The position numbers and the translations under genes are program-made. This document shows, one piece after another, positions 55,118 to 64,000 of a stretch of 64,000 bases of DNA. The notes under the pieces were generated by a model. It ran no database searches. It had not been told where the DNA came from and was given only the letters and a program-made list of their open reading frames with translations. The DNA lies in assembly GCA_049652745.1 (NCBI GenBank), contig JBASEY010000029.1:186001-250000 (forward strand). The letters run 5' to 3'. Each line of letters starts with the position of its first letter. Position 1 is the stretch's first letter. The DNA is from JBASEY01 sp049652745. GTDB lineage: Bacteria > CSSED10-310.

Positions 55118-56962
55118 AAAAAAGCTTTTATTATTATTTTAGGGCTATTGACTGGAGCAATTACCACAAGAGCTTCCAGCCCGGATCTTCTGTCCAGAGT
55201 ATGGAAAGATAAATCTTCAGGTATTCTGGACTTGAGTCTTGTCTCGATCGATATCGATGTGTCCGGACGACGAATTTTATGTGCATCGAATACACGTGTT
55301 TATCTTTCGGAAAACAAGGGACAGTCTTGGCAGATGGTTTTAAAACCGCGACAAGCATATCGCTGGGATGAAATAAAAGATGAAGAAACGGCTAAAGTAG
55401 ACAAAGAGGACGAAGAGACGGAAATCGATGTTGAAAAAGAATTCGATCGCTCTGAATACGATGAAGAAGAACTATATGAATTGGAAATCTTGGATTTTGA
55501 AGAAGAATTAGACTCAATTTCTGATGACGAATTGAAAGAGCGTCTGGAAAAGGCGGGTATTTTTGAAGCGCCGGAGGGTATTAAAGAGCTGGATGATGAT
55601 GACGATGCTGGGCATGAAGAAGATGCAGAGTCGTTCTTTGAGACCGACAACATCATCATCCGTCAGGTATGCTGGAACCCCGTTTTCTCTCAATACGCCT
55701 ATGCCGCAACAAATCAAGGATTGTATATCTCGTCAAATGCAGGAAGAAATTGGTTGAAAATATCGGTAACCAATAGTGATTTTGTGGAAGATATTCTTTC
55801 TGTAACCGTGGCATCTCCCGATGGCCTTGTCATCGCTGTCTTGAGAGAAGGAATTTTTGTGTCTGAACCCCAAGGAACATCCTTCTCCGAATTAAATGGA
55901 GTCATGCCAAACCAAGTGTTTATCGATATTGAAACGGATCAATATTTCGATAATTCGCTTGTTGTTTTGTCTGAAAACTCTATTTATTGGGGGAAAATAG
56001 GAGAAATATTTCAGACGGAGACTATCGATAGATCGATGTTTATCACGGCTCCCCATTTTATCACCGTCACCGATGTCGGCTTGATTGTTATAGGGGGTGA
56101 TAATTATTTAGGTGTGATGACGGAGACCGGCCATTGGAGAGCGTATGAAATTCCAGGACTTTTAAGGGGAGGTGTTCAACAGATTGACCATGTTCCGGGT
56201 TTTATCTTAGCTGCCACGAATCGGGGGGTTTTTATCTGGAATATTTCCACTCAAAGCGGTCGATATCACAACGTCGGCTTAACGGATTATGATGTTCGGG
56301 ATATCGCAGTTAATTTTCAGAACCCGGAAGAAATTTGGATAGCGACAGCATCGGGTGTTTATCTATTATCATTTCCCGGCATCGTGGAATCAGAAATTCC
56401 AAGTATGAAATTTTTACCGGAAAAATTACCGGCTTTGGAAGAACTGATCAAAGTATCTCTTCACCATGCTGAGATAGATTTATTCCGGGACCGTATTTGG
56501 TTTGAAAGAAAGCAGAGAGGAGTCTGGTTACCGGAGATAGATTTTACGTGCAGAATTGCTCCTCGTGTGCATGAAAAAATGACCAGTAATACGGTTATCG
56601 CTGTTACGAAAGGCACCGTCTTTACTGGGCCGATAAGCGAGCGATATGATCAATGGGATCGGGACTTGTTCAGAGTTCATGTTGAACTGTCCTGGAAGCC
56701 GAATCTGATGGCGTTCAATCAATTTGAGCTTTCGATTCAGCAGAGAATAAGAAGTGAAAACGTGCGTAAAAATCGACAAATGAAGAATATTAGAAAACTT
56801 TATATTTTGCTGGCGCAATTGTATCGAGACAGGCAGCTAGCGGAAAATATGCAGGAAGAAATAGATAATTACATTAAAATACAACAGGTTCAGGCGCAAC
56901 TGAACGCATTGACAGGATACTCTTTTGATCAATTGTTAGACAAGGTTTACCCTAAGTTATGA
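55118..56962 (+). CDS. exported propeller-like protein with acidic insert and shared C-terminal module
   Basis: The 614-residue protein starts MKKAFIIILGLLTGAITTRAS, a signal peptide. It has repeated beta segments of BNR/Ycf48-type propellers (SENKGQSWQMV, ISSNAGRNWLKI, FSQYAYAATNQGLY, IAATNRGVFIWNIS). A strongly acidic Asp/Glu-rich stretch lies within residues ~85-165. The last ~170 residues (from ~440) are similar to the C terminus of the next gene: AEIDLFR, W-RK-x-GVWLPEID, ELSWKP, KLY and a final LTGYSFDQLL. The ORF extends ten codons further upstream, but the signal peptide favours ATG 55118. Its stop overlaps the opening of the next reading frame. Function unknown. Confidence 0.75.
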   Translation, partial: KKAFIIILGLLTGAITTRASSPDLLSRVWKDKSSGILDLSLVSIDIDVSGRRILCASNTRVYLSENKGQSWQMVLKPRQAYRWDEIKDEETAKVDKEDEETEIDVEKEFDRSEYDEEELYELEILDFEEELDSISDDELKERLEKAGIFEAPEGIKELDDDDDAGHEEDAESFFETDNIIIRQVCWNPVFSQYAYAATNQGLYISSNAGRNWLKISVTNSDFVEDILSVTVASPDGLVIAVLREGIFVSEPQGTSFSELNGVMPNQVFIDIETDQYFDNSLVVLSENSIYWGKIGEIFQTETIDRSMFITAPHFITVTDVGLIVIGGDNYLGVMTETGHWRAYEIPGLLRGGVQQIDHVPGFILAATNRGVFIWNISTQSGRYHNVGLTDYDVRDIAVNFQNPEEIWIATASGVYLLSFPGIVESEIPSMKFLPEKLPALEELIKVSLHHAEIDLFRDRIWFERKQRGVWLPEIDFTCRIAPRVHEKMTSNTVIAVTKGTVFTGPISERYDQWDRDLFRVHVELSWKPNLMAFNQFELSIQQRIRSENVRKNRQMKNIRKLYILLAQLYRDRQLAENMQEEIDNYIKIQQVQAQLNALTGYSFDQLLDKVYPKL

Positions 56963-56973
56963 GGAGAATTGAG

Positions 56974-57891
56974 ATGAACAAAGTGGCAGTGGTTATGCTG
57001 GTGTTTACGGTATGGGCCATGACGAATATATGTTTGGCTGAGACGCGTGTAAATATAAACACGGCGACGGCTTTGGAACTGCAAACCTTGCCGGGAATCG
57101 GCCCCGGCATGGCGCAATTGATACTGGATTTTCGTCAATCAAATGGACCATTTAAAACTATAGAAGACCTCTTGAAAGTGCCCCGAATGGGTCAGAAAAC
57201 GTTCGATGTGCTGAAAAATCACATCACTGTAGATTCACCACCACCCAATAAAGTTGAAGGCCAAGATTCGAAAGAATTGGAATTCAAAGCAGTTGAGGGA
57301 CCGACTCCAACGCCGTTGCCATCTGTCGAAGAAGTGATGGCGATGTTTGAATGGGAGCCGTCAATACAAGATGTGCAACGAGCGGCGATAAAGTTTGCAG
57401 AAATCGATGCTTATCGGTTTGAAATGTGGCGGCGGAAGGTAAAAGAAAAAGGGTTATGGCCTGATGTTTTACAGGTTTCAGTAGCTCACAAAACTGATGA
57501 CGATTATGATTACACCCGTGCATCAACTATAGGGATTTCCGGAGGTACTGCGTATGTCGGTCCTGATAAAGAAACCTGGAAAAACAGTACGGATTCCGAT
57601 TTTGATTATCAGTTTAGGTTACGGTGGAAAATACAGGATTATTGTTTTAACAGTGACATGTTGCGTGTGAGTTCCGAAACAGAGAGACAAGTAAAATTTC
57701 GGCAGAGTATTATCGAGGATGTAACCAAGCTGTATTATGATCGAAGGAGGTTGCAAGTTGATATGATTTTGCAACCGGATGTTCAGACATCGGTGAAGAT
57801 TCGACAGGAACTGCAACTTGAAGAATTGACGGCGGCAATCGATGGGCTTACTGGGGGTTACTTTTCTGAAGCTTTAAATAAAACCCATTAA
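56974..57891 (+). CDS. exported ComEA-like helix-hairpin-helix protein with shared C-terminal module
   Basis: A signal peptide (VVMLVFTVWAMTNICLA) is followed by a ComEA-type helix-hairpin-helix domain (residues ~25-88, VNINTATALELQTLPGIGPG; FKTIEDLLKVPRMG), a Thr-Pro linker (GPTPTPLPS) and a ~170-residue C-terminal module. The module resembles that of the preceding gene: KFAEIDAYRFEMW, GLWPDVLQVSVAHK, FRLRWK, KLYYDRRRLQ, LTGGYFSEAL. GAGGAGA supports the ATG at 56974 (305 residues). The HHH domain predicts DNA or protein contact outside the cytoplasm. No comEC or pilus genes are nearby, so competence is not established. Confidence 0.78.
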   Translation: MNKVAVVMLVFTVWAMTNICLAETRVNINTATALELQTLPGIGPGMAQLILDFRQSNGPFKTIEDLLKVPRMGQKTFDVLKNHITVDSPPPNKVEGQDSKELEFKAVEGPTPTPLPSVEEVMAMFEWEPSIQDVQRAAIKFAEIDAYRFEMWRRKVKEKGLWPDVLQVSVAHKTDDDYDYTRASTIGISGGTAYVGPDKETWKNSTDSDFDYQFRLRWKIQDYCFNSDMLRVSSETERQVKFRQSIIEDVTKLYYDRRRLQVDMILQPDVQTSVKIRQELQLEELTAAIDGLTGGYFSEALNKTH

Positions 57892-57909
57892 AGGCAAAGG
57901 GGTTGAATC

Positions 57910-60900
57910 ATGAATAAAAAAGGGATTTCAGGAGCAGTTATATTATCAGGTGTTCTGCTGTCAGTGTTCTTTTTCGGCTGTACAAAGGATATTGAGAATA
58001 GTTTTCAACGAGACAAATTGCCAACCAATGTTTTGCCGCAAGTTCTGGCTTCAAACTTGAATTTTCCTTGGGGAATTCAATTTATATCAAATACAGACCC
58101 TGACGGAGTAGGTGACGGAAGTGTTGTTCATCATGGAAATCTATTGGTTGCTAATAGAGGAACATATGGTGATTATGCTGATTCAGTGACCCAAATAGAT
58201 CCTGGCAGCGGTCGTGTCGATATCTATAGTCATTCAGGTTTGACTGACAACAAAGGGACGCCGGCTGTATCCAATCCTTATGATGTTGCTTTTCTTGGGC
58301 CTTTTGTTTGGATAGCTAATGACGCTTTAGGATTGGGCTCGGTGGCTGCAACGGATCCCAACCCGACAAAAGAGCCTTCCGGTCATACCGGAAAGGCCGG
58401 CGAACCGGTTCCGGGTCCTGCAGGATCAGGTGTTTTCAACATGAGCGACTATGGTTTTGTTGTGGTTTCTGTCACTCCTTCAAACAGGGCCGAGAATGTG
58501 TCTCACTTTCCTGTTATTGCCGTTGAATTTTCAGCTCCAGTTAATCCAGCAACCGTTACATCATCGACATTTCAGATCAGGGTCGACTACAGCCCCATTT
58601 CTCCGAACCCACCACATCCGACGGGATCATATAAGTATTCAAATGATTTCAAAAGAGTCGAATTTGTTTATGAAGAAGACTTGGCGGAATATACTCGATA
58701 TAGAATCGTTATCGATAAAAAAGTTACCAGTCACGACGGAATTCCGCTTCATGGCGATCTCAGAAGCCCTGGTCCCAATGATTTCATCAGTTATTTTACG
58801 GTAGGATATTCGTGTCCCAGAGTCGTCTGGGTACGGCCCGCCAACGGCGCAGTGCAGGTACCAGTAAATACCGTTGTCGAGGTCGGTTTTTCTGAACCAA
58901 TAAGACCGACTACCGTGACATCGACGGCTTTTATCCTTTCCAATCTCAACGGTTCAAAAATCGCCGGCGATATCTTTGTCAACGAAACACAGACGATAGC
59001 CACTTTTATTCCTCGTGATCATCTGGATGAAGAGGATACATTTATGGTCGAGGTGAATTATCGGGTGCGAGACTTGGCCGGTAACCCTCTTGACCAGATC
59101 CCTGGAGGGTATCCGGATCCGTTTATAAGTTATTTCAGTACGGGAGAATTATCGATAAAACCACCCCGTGTGCACAAAGCGGAAATAATTAACGGTTATT
59201 TAACCGTTCTATTTACAAAGGAAATTGATCCAGCCAGCAGGACTGGGTCATATCTAACAATAACCGATCCGGAACAACATGTTGTTCCCGGTACAATTGA
59301 CTGGCCGTCAAATAGCCATCTTATGTTCGTGCCGACGAATGGGTTTGGAGAAGGATACTATGAAGTATGCATCGAAGATGTTCTGACGGATATGCAAGGA
59401 CTCCATCTGGACGGTGATGATGATGGAAACCCCGGGGGTCGTTTCTGCGCTAAAATTCCTTCAGGCGCGGAACGTCTTTATGTGACTTCTTCTTACCCTA
59501 AAGAAGGCGATCTGAACATCAGCGTTGACACTCAAATTTTCATCAACTTTTCAAAACAGGTCAACCCGTCAACCATCACCGGCAGCTCCGTTTTCATCGC
59601 TCCGGCCACCGAACCCGAAAATCGTCTGCCGACGTCCATCGCTTTAAATCCTGGAAATATAAGCCTGACGATGAATTGTCTCACCGATCTAAATACAGAT
59701 ACCGATTATGTGTTGATTGTCACAACCGATGTCACGGATTTAGCGGGAAATTCTCTTGACCAAGAACCAGGATTACCTCTTGATCCTTATATGGCTACAT
59801 TTCGGACCGCGTCCACCTATGCAACGAATGCAGGCGTATACAATACACGACCAGCTCACAACAGTTTTGACGTCTCGGTTTATACCGACATCGTTGTTCG
59901 ATTGACATCTCCCGTCGATCCATCGACTGTTACAACAAAATCTTTTACATTGACCGGGCCGGCTGGAGATGTTCCGGGGACCATTGTATTTCGCTCCGGA
60001 AATACCATTTTAGCTTTTTTACCGAATGAAAAACTGTTGCCGGAAGAGATGTACACCGTCACTTTGAGCGCTGACGTTAAAAACCCTATGGGCCGCCATT
60101 TGGTAGGAAATGAAGCCCTTGATGTTCATAATCATGCGCTTTCCTTTTCTTTCAAGACAAAGCAAGGAACTGTCATTATCAACGAAATCGTTCTGAATCC
60201 AAGGCAGAATTGGAACGATCAGGAAAGCGGCGATAGGATACCATTTAATACGATTCCCGGGACAGCGCCTGTGACAATGGCGGATCGCTGGATAGAATTG
60301 TTCAACGCATCAGATCAAACGGTTGACTTGGCCGGATGGGTATTGCAAATGAAGAACTCGAGCAAGCCTTATGTCATTGGGTGCGATGAAGCCGTTGAAG
60401 TCATCACACCCCCCTTTGCAACCATTTCCAATTTTTTACCCGAATCATACCTGGTGGTCGCGAATCTACCAGATTCATTCAGTCTGTCGACTATTCTGGA
60501 ACTTCGTGATGAATCAGGAACACTCGTCGACAGCGTTGACATAGGAAAACTGACGAAATCTCCGTTGTCGTTCTCAAAATCCCCATTGGCCGACGCCTTT
60601 TCTGATTTATCGGAAAGCATACTTTTAGAGAGCCTGGCACGAATTCCAAACGGCGCCTGTTCCGGAGACAGCACGACTGATTTCATCAGGCAACTGGCAA
60701 CCATCGGATTTGACAACGGAGGTTTATCAGGGTTTGGGCTGTCCACGGGTTTTTGGGGCGCCAATGTGGGATTGGTAGGTGTAAGCGGAATTGCTGCTGC
60801 CGGGATAGCGCCAGACCTTCCTGATTATATGAGCCATCTGGCATTCGTCACGCATACGGCTTTAGGCGCAATATTCGGAATCGATCTAGATAACGGCCCT

Positions 60901-61398
60901 TATGTCGTTGCCGCTGGATTGAATAAACCCATGGGTATTGAATACGTGCCTATACGTGAAAACGGCACGATCGTTCCTGGAAAAGGATTTCTTTTTGTTA
61001 CCGATCCAGAATCTGGAAATATTGCACGAATCCGTCTGACTCCATCCGGACCTATCGGGCATCCAACCACTCGATCCATAATGGATACAAGCGAACCAAA
61101 TTCATTTGTTTTCTTTACATATCCCTCGCTCAAAAATCCGGTTGGGATAGCCTATTCACGTCAATATGACACGCTGTTCATTGCATGCCGAGAAAATGGA
61201 TTTGTATTGGAAATTACCCTGGATGGAGTGTTGAAAAACACATTTGATACCGGCTTAGGCGCCAATGCTCTTGGTGGAATCGATATCGGCGACACCGGTA
61301 AAGGCGATGTGGTGTTTATTACGCATACTGGAGGGGATAGAATACAGGTTGGAGATGGTAACAGGGGATCGGTAATGTATTTCAATCCTAAACCATGA
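57910..61398 (+). CDS. large lipoprotein with Ig-like repeats, lamin-tail domain and split propeller
   Basis: The 1162-residue product has a lipoprotein signal (lipobox FFGC). Its N-terminal part (~40-150) has NHL-like strands (FPWGIQF, LLVANRGTYGD, NPYDVAFLGP). Four or five Ig-like Big_5/SbsA-type repeats follow (~175-740), with openings such as VTPSNRAENVSHFPVIAVEFS, VRPANGAVQVPVNT and YPKEGDLNISVDTQI. A lamin-tail-like domain is near 755-890 (IINEIVLNP, DRWIELFNASDQTVDLAGW). The C terminus (~970-1162) returns to propeller strands (NKPMGIEY, GFLFVTDPESGNIARI, NPVGIAYSRQYDTLFIACR). It is probably a surface-anchored scaffold. It lies 18 bp after the HHH gene. Function unknown. Confidence 0.8.
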   Translation: MNKKGISGAVILSGVLLSVFFFGCTKDIENSFQRDKLPTNVLPQVLASNLNFPWGIQFISNTDPDGVGDGSVVHHGNLLVANRGTYGDYADSVTQIDPGSGRVDIYSHSGLTDNKGTPAVSNPYDVAFLGPFVWIANDALGLGSVAATDPNPTKEPSGHTGKAGEPVPGPAGSGVFNMSDYGFVVVSVTPSNRAENVSHFPVIAVEFSAPVNPATVTSSTFQIRVDYSPISPNPPHPTGSYKYSNDFKRVEFVYEEDLAEYTRYRIVIDKKVTSHDGIPLHGDLRSPGPNDFISYFTVGYSCPRVVWVRPANGAVQVPVNTVVEVGFSEPIRPTTVTSTAFILSNLNGSKIAGDIFVNETQTIATFIPRDHLDEEDTFMVEVNYRVRDLAGNPLDQIPGGYPDPFISYFSTGELSIKPPRVHKAEIINGYLTVLFTKEIDPASRTGSYLTITDPEQHVVPGTIDWPSNSHLMFVPTNGFGEGYYEVCIEDVLTDMQGLHLDGDDDGNPGGRFCAKIPSGAERLYVTSSYPKEGDLNISVDTQIFINFSKQVNPSTITGSSVFIAPATEPENRLPTSIALNPGNISLTMNCLTDLNTDTDYVLIVTTDVTDLAGNSLDQEPGLPLDPYMATFRTASTYATNAGVYNTRPAHNSFDVSVYTDIVVRLTSPVDPSTVTTKSFTLTGPAGDVPGTIVFRSGNTILAFLPNEKLLPEEMYTVTLSADVKNPMGRHLVGNEALDVHNHALSFSFKTKQGTVIINEIVLNPRQNWNDQESGDRIPFNTIPGTAPVTMADRWIELFNASDQTVDLAGWVLQMKNSSKPYVIGCDEAVEVITPPFATISNFLPESYLVVANLPDSFSLSTILELRDESGTLVDSVDIGKLTKSPLSFSKSPLADAFSDLSESILLESLARIPNGACSGDSTTDFIRQLATIGFDNGGLSGFGLSTGFWGANVGLVGVSGIAAAGIAPDLPDYMSHLAFVTHTALGAIFGIDLDNGPYVVAAGLNKPMGIEYVPIRENGTIVPGKGFLFVTDPESGNIARIRLTPSGPIGHPTTRSIMDTSEPNSFVFFTYPSLKNPVGIAYSRQYDTLFIACRENGFVLEITLDGVLKNTFDTGLGANALGGIDIGDTGKGDVVFITHTGGDRIQVGDGNRGSVMYFNPKP

Positions 61399-61425
61399 TT
61401 TATTCACATATAAGGAAAAACACTG

Positions 61426-61914
61426 ATGAAATTTGATACAGTCGACATTAAAAATCCTGAAGGTCTGAACTTTATTTTCGGTATGTCTCATTTTATAAAA
61501 ACGATTGAAGACCTTCACGAAGTGATTGTTCAAACACAACCATCGATGAAATTTGGCATTGCTTTTTGTGAAGCGAGCGGTCCGCGGCTAATTCGAGTTT
61601 CCGGTAATGACAAAGAATTACAAAACCTCGCCGTTTGGAATGCGCAAGCGGTTGGAGCCGGGCATACTTTTTTCATTTTTATCAAAGATGGATTTCCGAT
61701 AAACATTCTCAATACGATCAAGTCAGTGCCGGAGGTTTGTAGAATATTTTGTGCAACCGCAAATCCTTGCAGTGTAATTGTTGCGGTTAACGAAACGGAC
61801 CAAAGGGGTGTTATGGGAGTCTTGGATGGTTATCGACCTTTGGGAGTTGAAACAGAACAAGATGCTCGTGATCGAATCGATTTCCTGCGAAAGATCGGCT
61901 ATAAAATCGGATAA
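61426..61914 (+). CDS. adenosine-specific kinase family protein (DUF355)
   Basis: This small cytoplasmic protein of 162 residues matches the DUF355 family. One characterised archaeal member binds adenosine and phosphorylates it. Characteristic segments are [64 protein letters not shown] and [16 protein letters not shown]. It lies 27 bp after the large lipoprotein and appears to share its transcript. A strong terminator follows. Its link with exported proteins is positional only. Confidence 0.88.
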   Translation: MKFDTVDIKNPEGLNFIFGMSHFIKTIEDLHEVIVQTQPSMKFGIAFCEASGPRLIRVSGNDKELQNLAVWNAQAVGAGHTFFIFIKDGFPINILNTIKSVPEVCRIFCATANPCSVIVAVNETDQRGVMGVLDGYRPLGVETEQDARDRIDFLRKIGYKIG

Positions 61915-61960
61915 GTCCGGTTCGTTTTTCAGTCGATAAGGCTGATTCTTGGTGATAAAA

Positions 61961-61987
61961 AAAAGACCTGATATCGTCAGGTCTTTT
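61961..61987. terminator. bidirectional intrinsic terminator
   Basis: An 11-bp perfect inverted repeat (AAAAGACCTGA / TCAGGTCTTTT, 5-nt loop) is flanked by an A-run and a T-run. It sits between the convergent adenosine-kinase-like gene and the minus-strand exported-protein gene, so it can end both transcripts. Confidence 0.9.
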
Positions 61988-62009
61988 TTTGGCTTGGTTC
62001 AATGGTATT

Positions 62010-64000
62010 TCAAGGAGGACTTATCGTGTAGATAGCGGTCGGGAGGGGAGTCGGGCTGAAAGTGGGGTTCGGAGTCGGTGTTTGCATTGCTTGTGACAAT
62101 TCATTTCGGATTGAAGTAATGCAGTTGACACCACCAACTGTACCTATTAATTGGGAGTAACAGAAAGATACAGAAACACCGGGATAACCGAAAGGATTTT
62201 TGCTTATAATGAGGAAATCATCTTGGCCGATTTTAGCATTGAAGGCGAGGAAAGTTGTGACTGTATTCACGGGTTTTCTAATCGGAACATATACCATCCC
62301 TTTTATGACGAAGTTCGATGGTCGGGCTCCATCCCAGAGAGGTCCGCTGGCATAATCCGGTCTTTGAATATCATCAATAGATGGCATAGTGTAGTGAACC
62401 AGATTCATGTCTTCGCTGCTGTTTCCCGCGATGGCCAGAACCGGTAAATAAGAAGTTCCAGATAAATTTGTGGAATCATAAACAACAGCTCCGGTGACAT
62501 TGTCAAAGTCCTTGAAAACAACGCTTTGGTCTGGTGGATAAAGTGGGCCTTCAAAGTCAAGGGAAGCATTCCGCTTATTTCTGAACACCGCGAATTCACC
62601 ATTTTCAGCGACCACGATGAGGTCAGGTTCTGAGTAGATGTTAACATTGTCTAACACCGGAGCAACAACGAGTTTTGCGCATTGTACGCCTTGTGTAAAG
62701 TTCACGGGAGGCAGCGTAACAAAATTTGTCCAATTGCCGCCGGAAAGATCATATATCGTTATCTGTGGTGTGCCGTCATTGGTGTTGTTCATGACAGCTA
62801 ATTGCTCCGTTCCTTTTCCCATAAAGTCAGCAATGGCCATATCTTTGATAAATCGGTCTTTTGGGCCCTCAATAGTTAAAGTGCCGGGCGTTTCCAATAA
62901 AACGAGAGAGCCGAATGCACCTTCAATTCCGAAAATCTGAAGGTTATTTTTACCTAAAATGTCAGCGTCATATCGGTGGGTTGCGACAACAATTTTATCG
63001 TATACAGGCGGGATATAACCGAAGTCGCCGAGATTACCGGCTGCAATACTTGTTATTCGGTCCAGAGGAGCTTTCCCGGCCATGGCTTTCTGCAAACCAA
63101 AAAGCCCTTCAATTCCTTTGTTGGCATAATGTTTCAGGCAGAAGAGATTGTCACCTTCGCCCCAGGACTTATTGTTGGCAAAAACTAAGTCATTCCAGGG
63201 ATCTTGATTAAAAGGCGGAGTGGTGAGATTAGCGGGTTTAGCGTATGTGATATCATAGCCATTTGATACGAAATATCTAGTGGAACCAATGTATTGGCAA
63301 ATCTCTTCAAAATCATTGAAATCGTGAGGTAAAGATCGAGCATAGATCAAAGATCTCCCTCCAAGAAAAATTTCTCCATCGGATGGATCAAAAGGTGATC
63401 CGGGTTCAGTTGTGGGGGTAGGAGTCGGAGATGGTTCAGCGGTGGGAGTATCCGGGGTGGCGGTTGGTGTTCCCGGACCCGGTGTGTTCGTAGGAGTCTC
63501 TGTCGGTGGGTTGGTAGGAACGGGTGTAGGTGTCATCTGTTCTATATCGACCAAAGCTGAGCCGGAGTACGCCAAGTTCTTGGGATTGATATCGATATTG
63601 ACTTCATAGTCTTTATAATAATAGTAAACGGGCTTGTTTGGATTATGGAGGTCTGAGCGTCTCAAATTCGGAGCTTTTTGGTAGGGGGAGCTTGATTCAA
63701 CGACGATGTTGACGCCGATACGTCGAATAAACTGATCAAGTCGATTCTCGCCAGGAATTCCATTTCCATTTTGATCCCCGTCCGGAGTTTCACCAGCCCT
63801 TCCGGTTATATATCTCATGTAATTAAGATTGACTTCCGACCACATCGGATTTTCCAACATTTTTTCAATTTCATTTGGATCGAGTACACCATTTCTGGCT
63901 CCAAACGGCCCGGGCATAACGGACTGAACCAAAGGTATCGGGTCCATGTTGCCCCAATCGCCCCACAAATCAAGAGGTTCACCGGGCCAGTCCGGATGAC
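62010..64000 (-). CDS. exported FG-GAP/VCBS-like repeat protein with Thr-Pro linkers (5'-partial)
   Basis: The frame stays open to the right edge; the codons at 63969-63998 continue it upstream as HPDWPGEPLDL, so the real start lies outside the window and the visible first ATG/TTG codons are internal. The visible ~660 residues have a domain with Asp-rich loops near the edge (GETPDGDQNGNGIPGENRLD, possibly calcium-binding), a Thr-Pro linker of ~60 residues (~63390-63540), and an FG-GAP-like propeller (MAIADFMGKGTEQLAVMNN; AGNLGDFGY). The C-terminal end is again Thr-Pro-rich. No signal sequence is visible. It resembles a cell-surface or extracellular protein; function unknown. Confidence 0.75.
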   Translation of the reverse strand, partial: HPDWPGEPLDLWGDWGNMDPIPLVQSVMPGPFGARNGVLDPNEIEKMLENPMWSEVNLNYMRYITGRAGETPDGDQNGNGIPGENRLDQFIRRIGVNIVVESSSPYQKAPNLRRSDLHNPNKPVYYYYKDYEVNIDINPKNLAYSGSALVDIEQMTPTPVPTNPPTETPTNTPGPGTPTATPDTPTAEPSPTPTPTTEPGSPFDPSDGEIFLGGRSLIYARSLPHDFNDFEEICQYIGSTRYFVSNGYDITYAKPANLTTPPFNQDPWNDLVFANNKSWGEGDNLFCLKHYANKGIEGLFGLQKAMAGKAPLDRITSIAAGNLGDFGYIPPVYDKIVVATHRYDADILGKNNLQIFGIEGAFGSLVLLETPGTLTIEGPKDRFIKDMAIADFMGKGTEQLAVMNNTNDGTPQITIYDLSGGNWTNFVTLPPVNFTQGVQCAKLVVAPVLDNVNIYSEPDLIVVAENGEFAVFRNKRNASLDFEGPLYPPDQSVVFKDFDNVTGAVVYDSTNLSGTSYLPVLAIAGNSSEDMNLVHYTMPSIDDIQRPDYASGPLWDGARPSNFVIKGMVYVPIRKPVNTVTTFLAFNAKIGQDDFLIISKNPFGYPGVSVSFCYSQLIGTVGGVNCITSIRNELSQAMQTPTPNPTFSPTPLPTAIYTISPP

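Noticed and set aside
55300..55659. 121-residue serine-rich minus-strand frame
   Set aside because: It is the antisense shadow of the Asp/Glu-rich acidic stretch of the plus-strand exported protein.
1..64000. CRISPR arrays, tRNA or rRNA genes, transposons, prophage
   Set aside because: I looked for regularly spaced direct repeats, cloverleaf-like tRNA ends and transposase/integrase motifs and found none; this was done by eye and short tRNAs could be missed.

Overview
The window comes from a Gram-negative-type bacterium that I cannot assign to a phylum. Evidence for the envelope type is several lipobox signal peptides (6639, 28256, 57910), a sugar-nucleotide/polysaccharide gene set and many exported proteins. 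Base composition looks moderately AT-rich by eye (not computed). Exported proteins repeatedly carry Thr-Pro linkers, and the RSH enzyme, the pyrophosphatase and the ComEA-SSB gene have unusual architectures. Together these suggest a poorly sampled, probably uncultured lineage. No rRNA, tRNA, CRISPR array, insertion sequence, integrase or phage gene was seen. This reads as chromosomal backbone with lineage-specific envelope genes.

Layout: 1-6182 (+) is a surface-polysaccharide operon: a coiled-coil methyltransferase, two GT4-type glycosyltransferases and a large membrane protein with a duplicated C-terminal domain. 6202-6639 (-) is a small lipoprotein. 7008-9203 (+) is a secreted protein with two SUMF1-like domains and its own promoter. 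9379-30594 (-) is a long same-strand run: a zinc-ribbon pseudokinase with a membrane anchor, UDP-glucose dehydrogenase, RqcH/NFACT, two giant GT-C-like membrane proteins, an inositol-phosphatase-like protein, a (p)ppGpp hydrolase with a decayed synthetase domain, a GT4 glycosyltransferase, a PKD-lipoprotein/membrane pyrophosphatase fusion and a third GT-C-like protein. 30663-34231 (+) holds an unknown gene and tldD/tldE. 34131-36478 holds queH, a DegT aminotransferase and a small exported protein.

36835-45251 (+) is a compact operon of ribF, rpiB, a dCMP-deaminase-like gene, nrdR, a sigma54 activator, a PP2C phosphatase and a UvrD/PcrA helicase, preceded by a good sigma70-type promoter. 45362-50881 (-) carries a comEA-ssb in-frame fusion, tsaD-tsaE, and the fatty-acid/ribosome cluster DUF177-rpmF-plsX-fabD-acpP. 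fabG lies divergently at 51068 (+). It is followed by a GlnD-like nucleotidyltransferase and then a run of exported proteins (55118-61398) that ends with a predicted adenosine-specific kinase and a clear intrinsic terminator at 61961-61987. 62010 to the right edge (-) is a large exported FG-GAP-like protein whose 5' end lies outside the window.

The most distinctive points are: (i) two adjacent exported proteins, one propeller-like and one helix-hairpin-helix, that share an unrecognised C-terminal module of about 170 residues; (ii) the comEA-ssb fusion with a strong internal ribosome binding site; (iii) the lipoprotein-PKD-pyrophosphatase fusion; (iv) an RSH enzyme whose synthetase catalytic residues are lost while the hydrolase site is intact; and (v) a family of four GT-C-like proteins with extended exported C-terminal regions.
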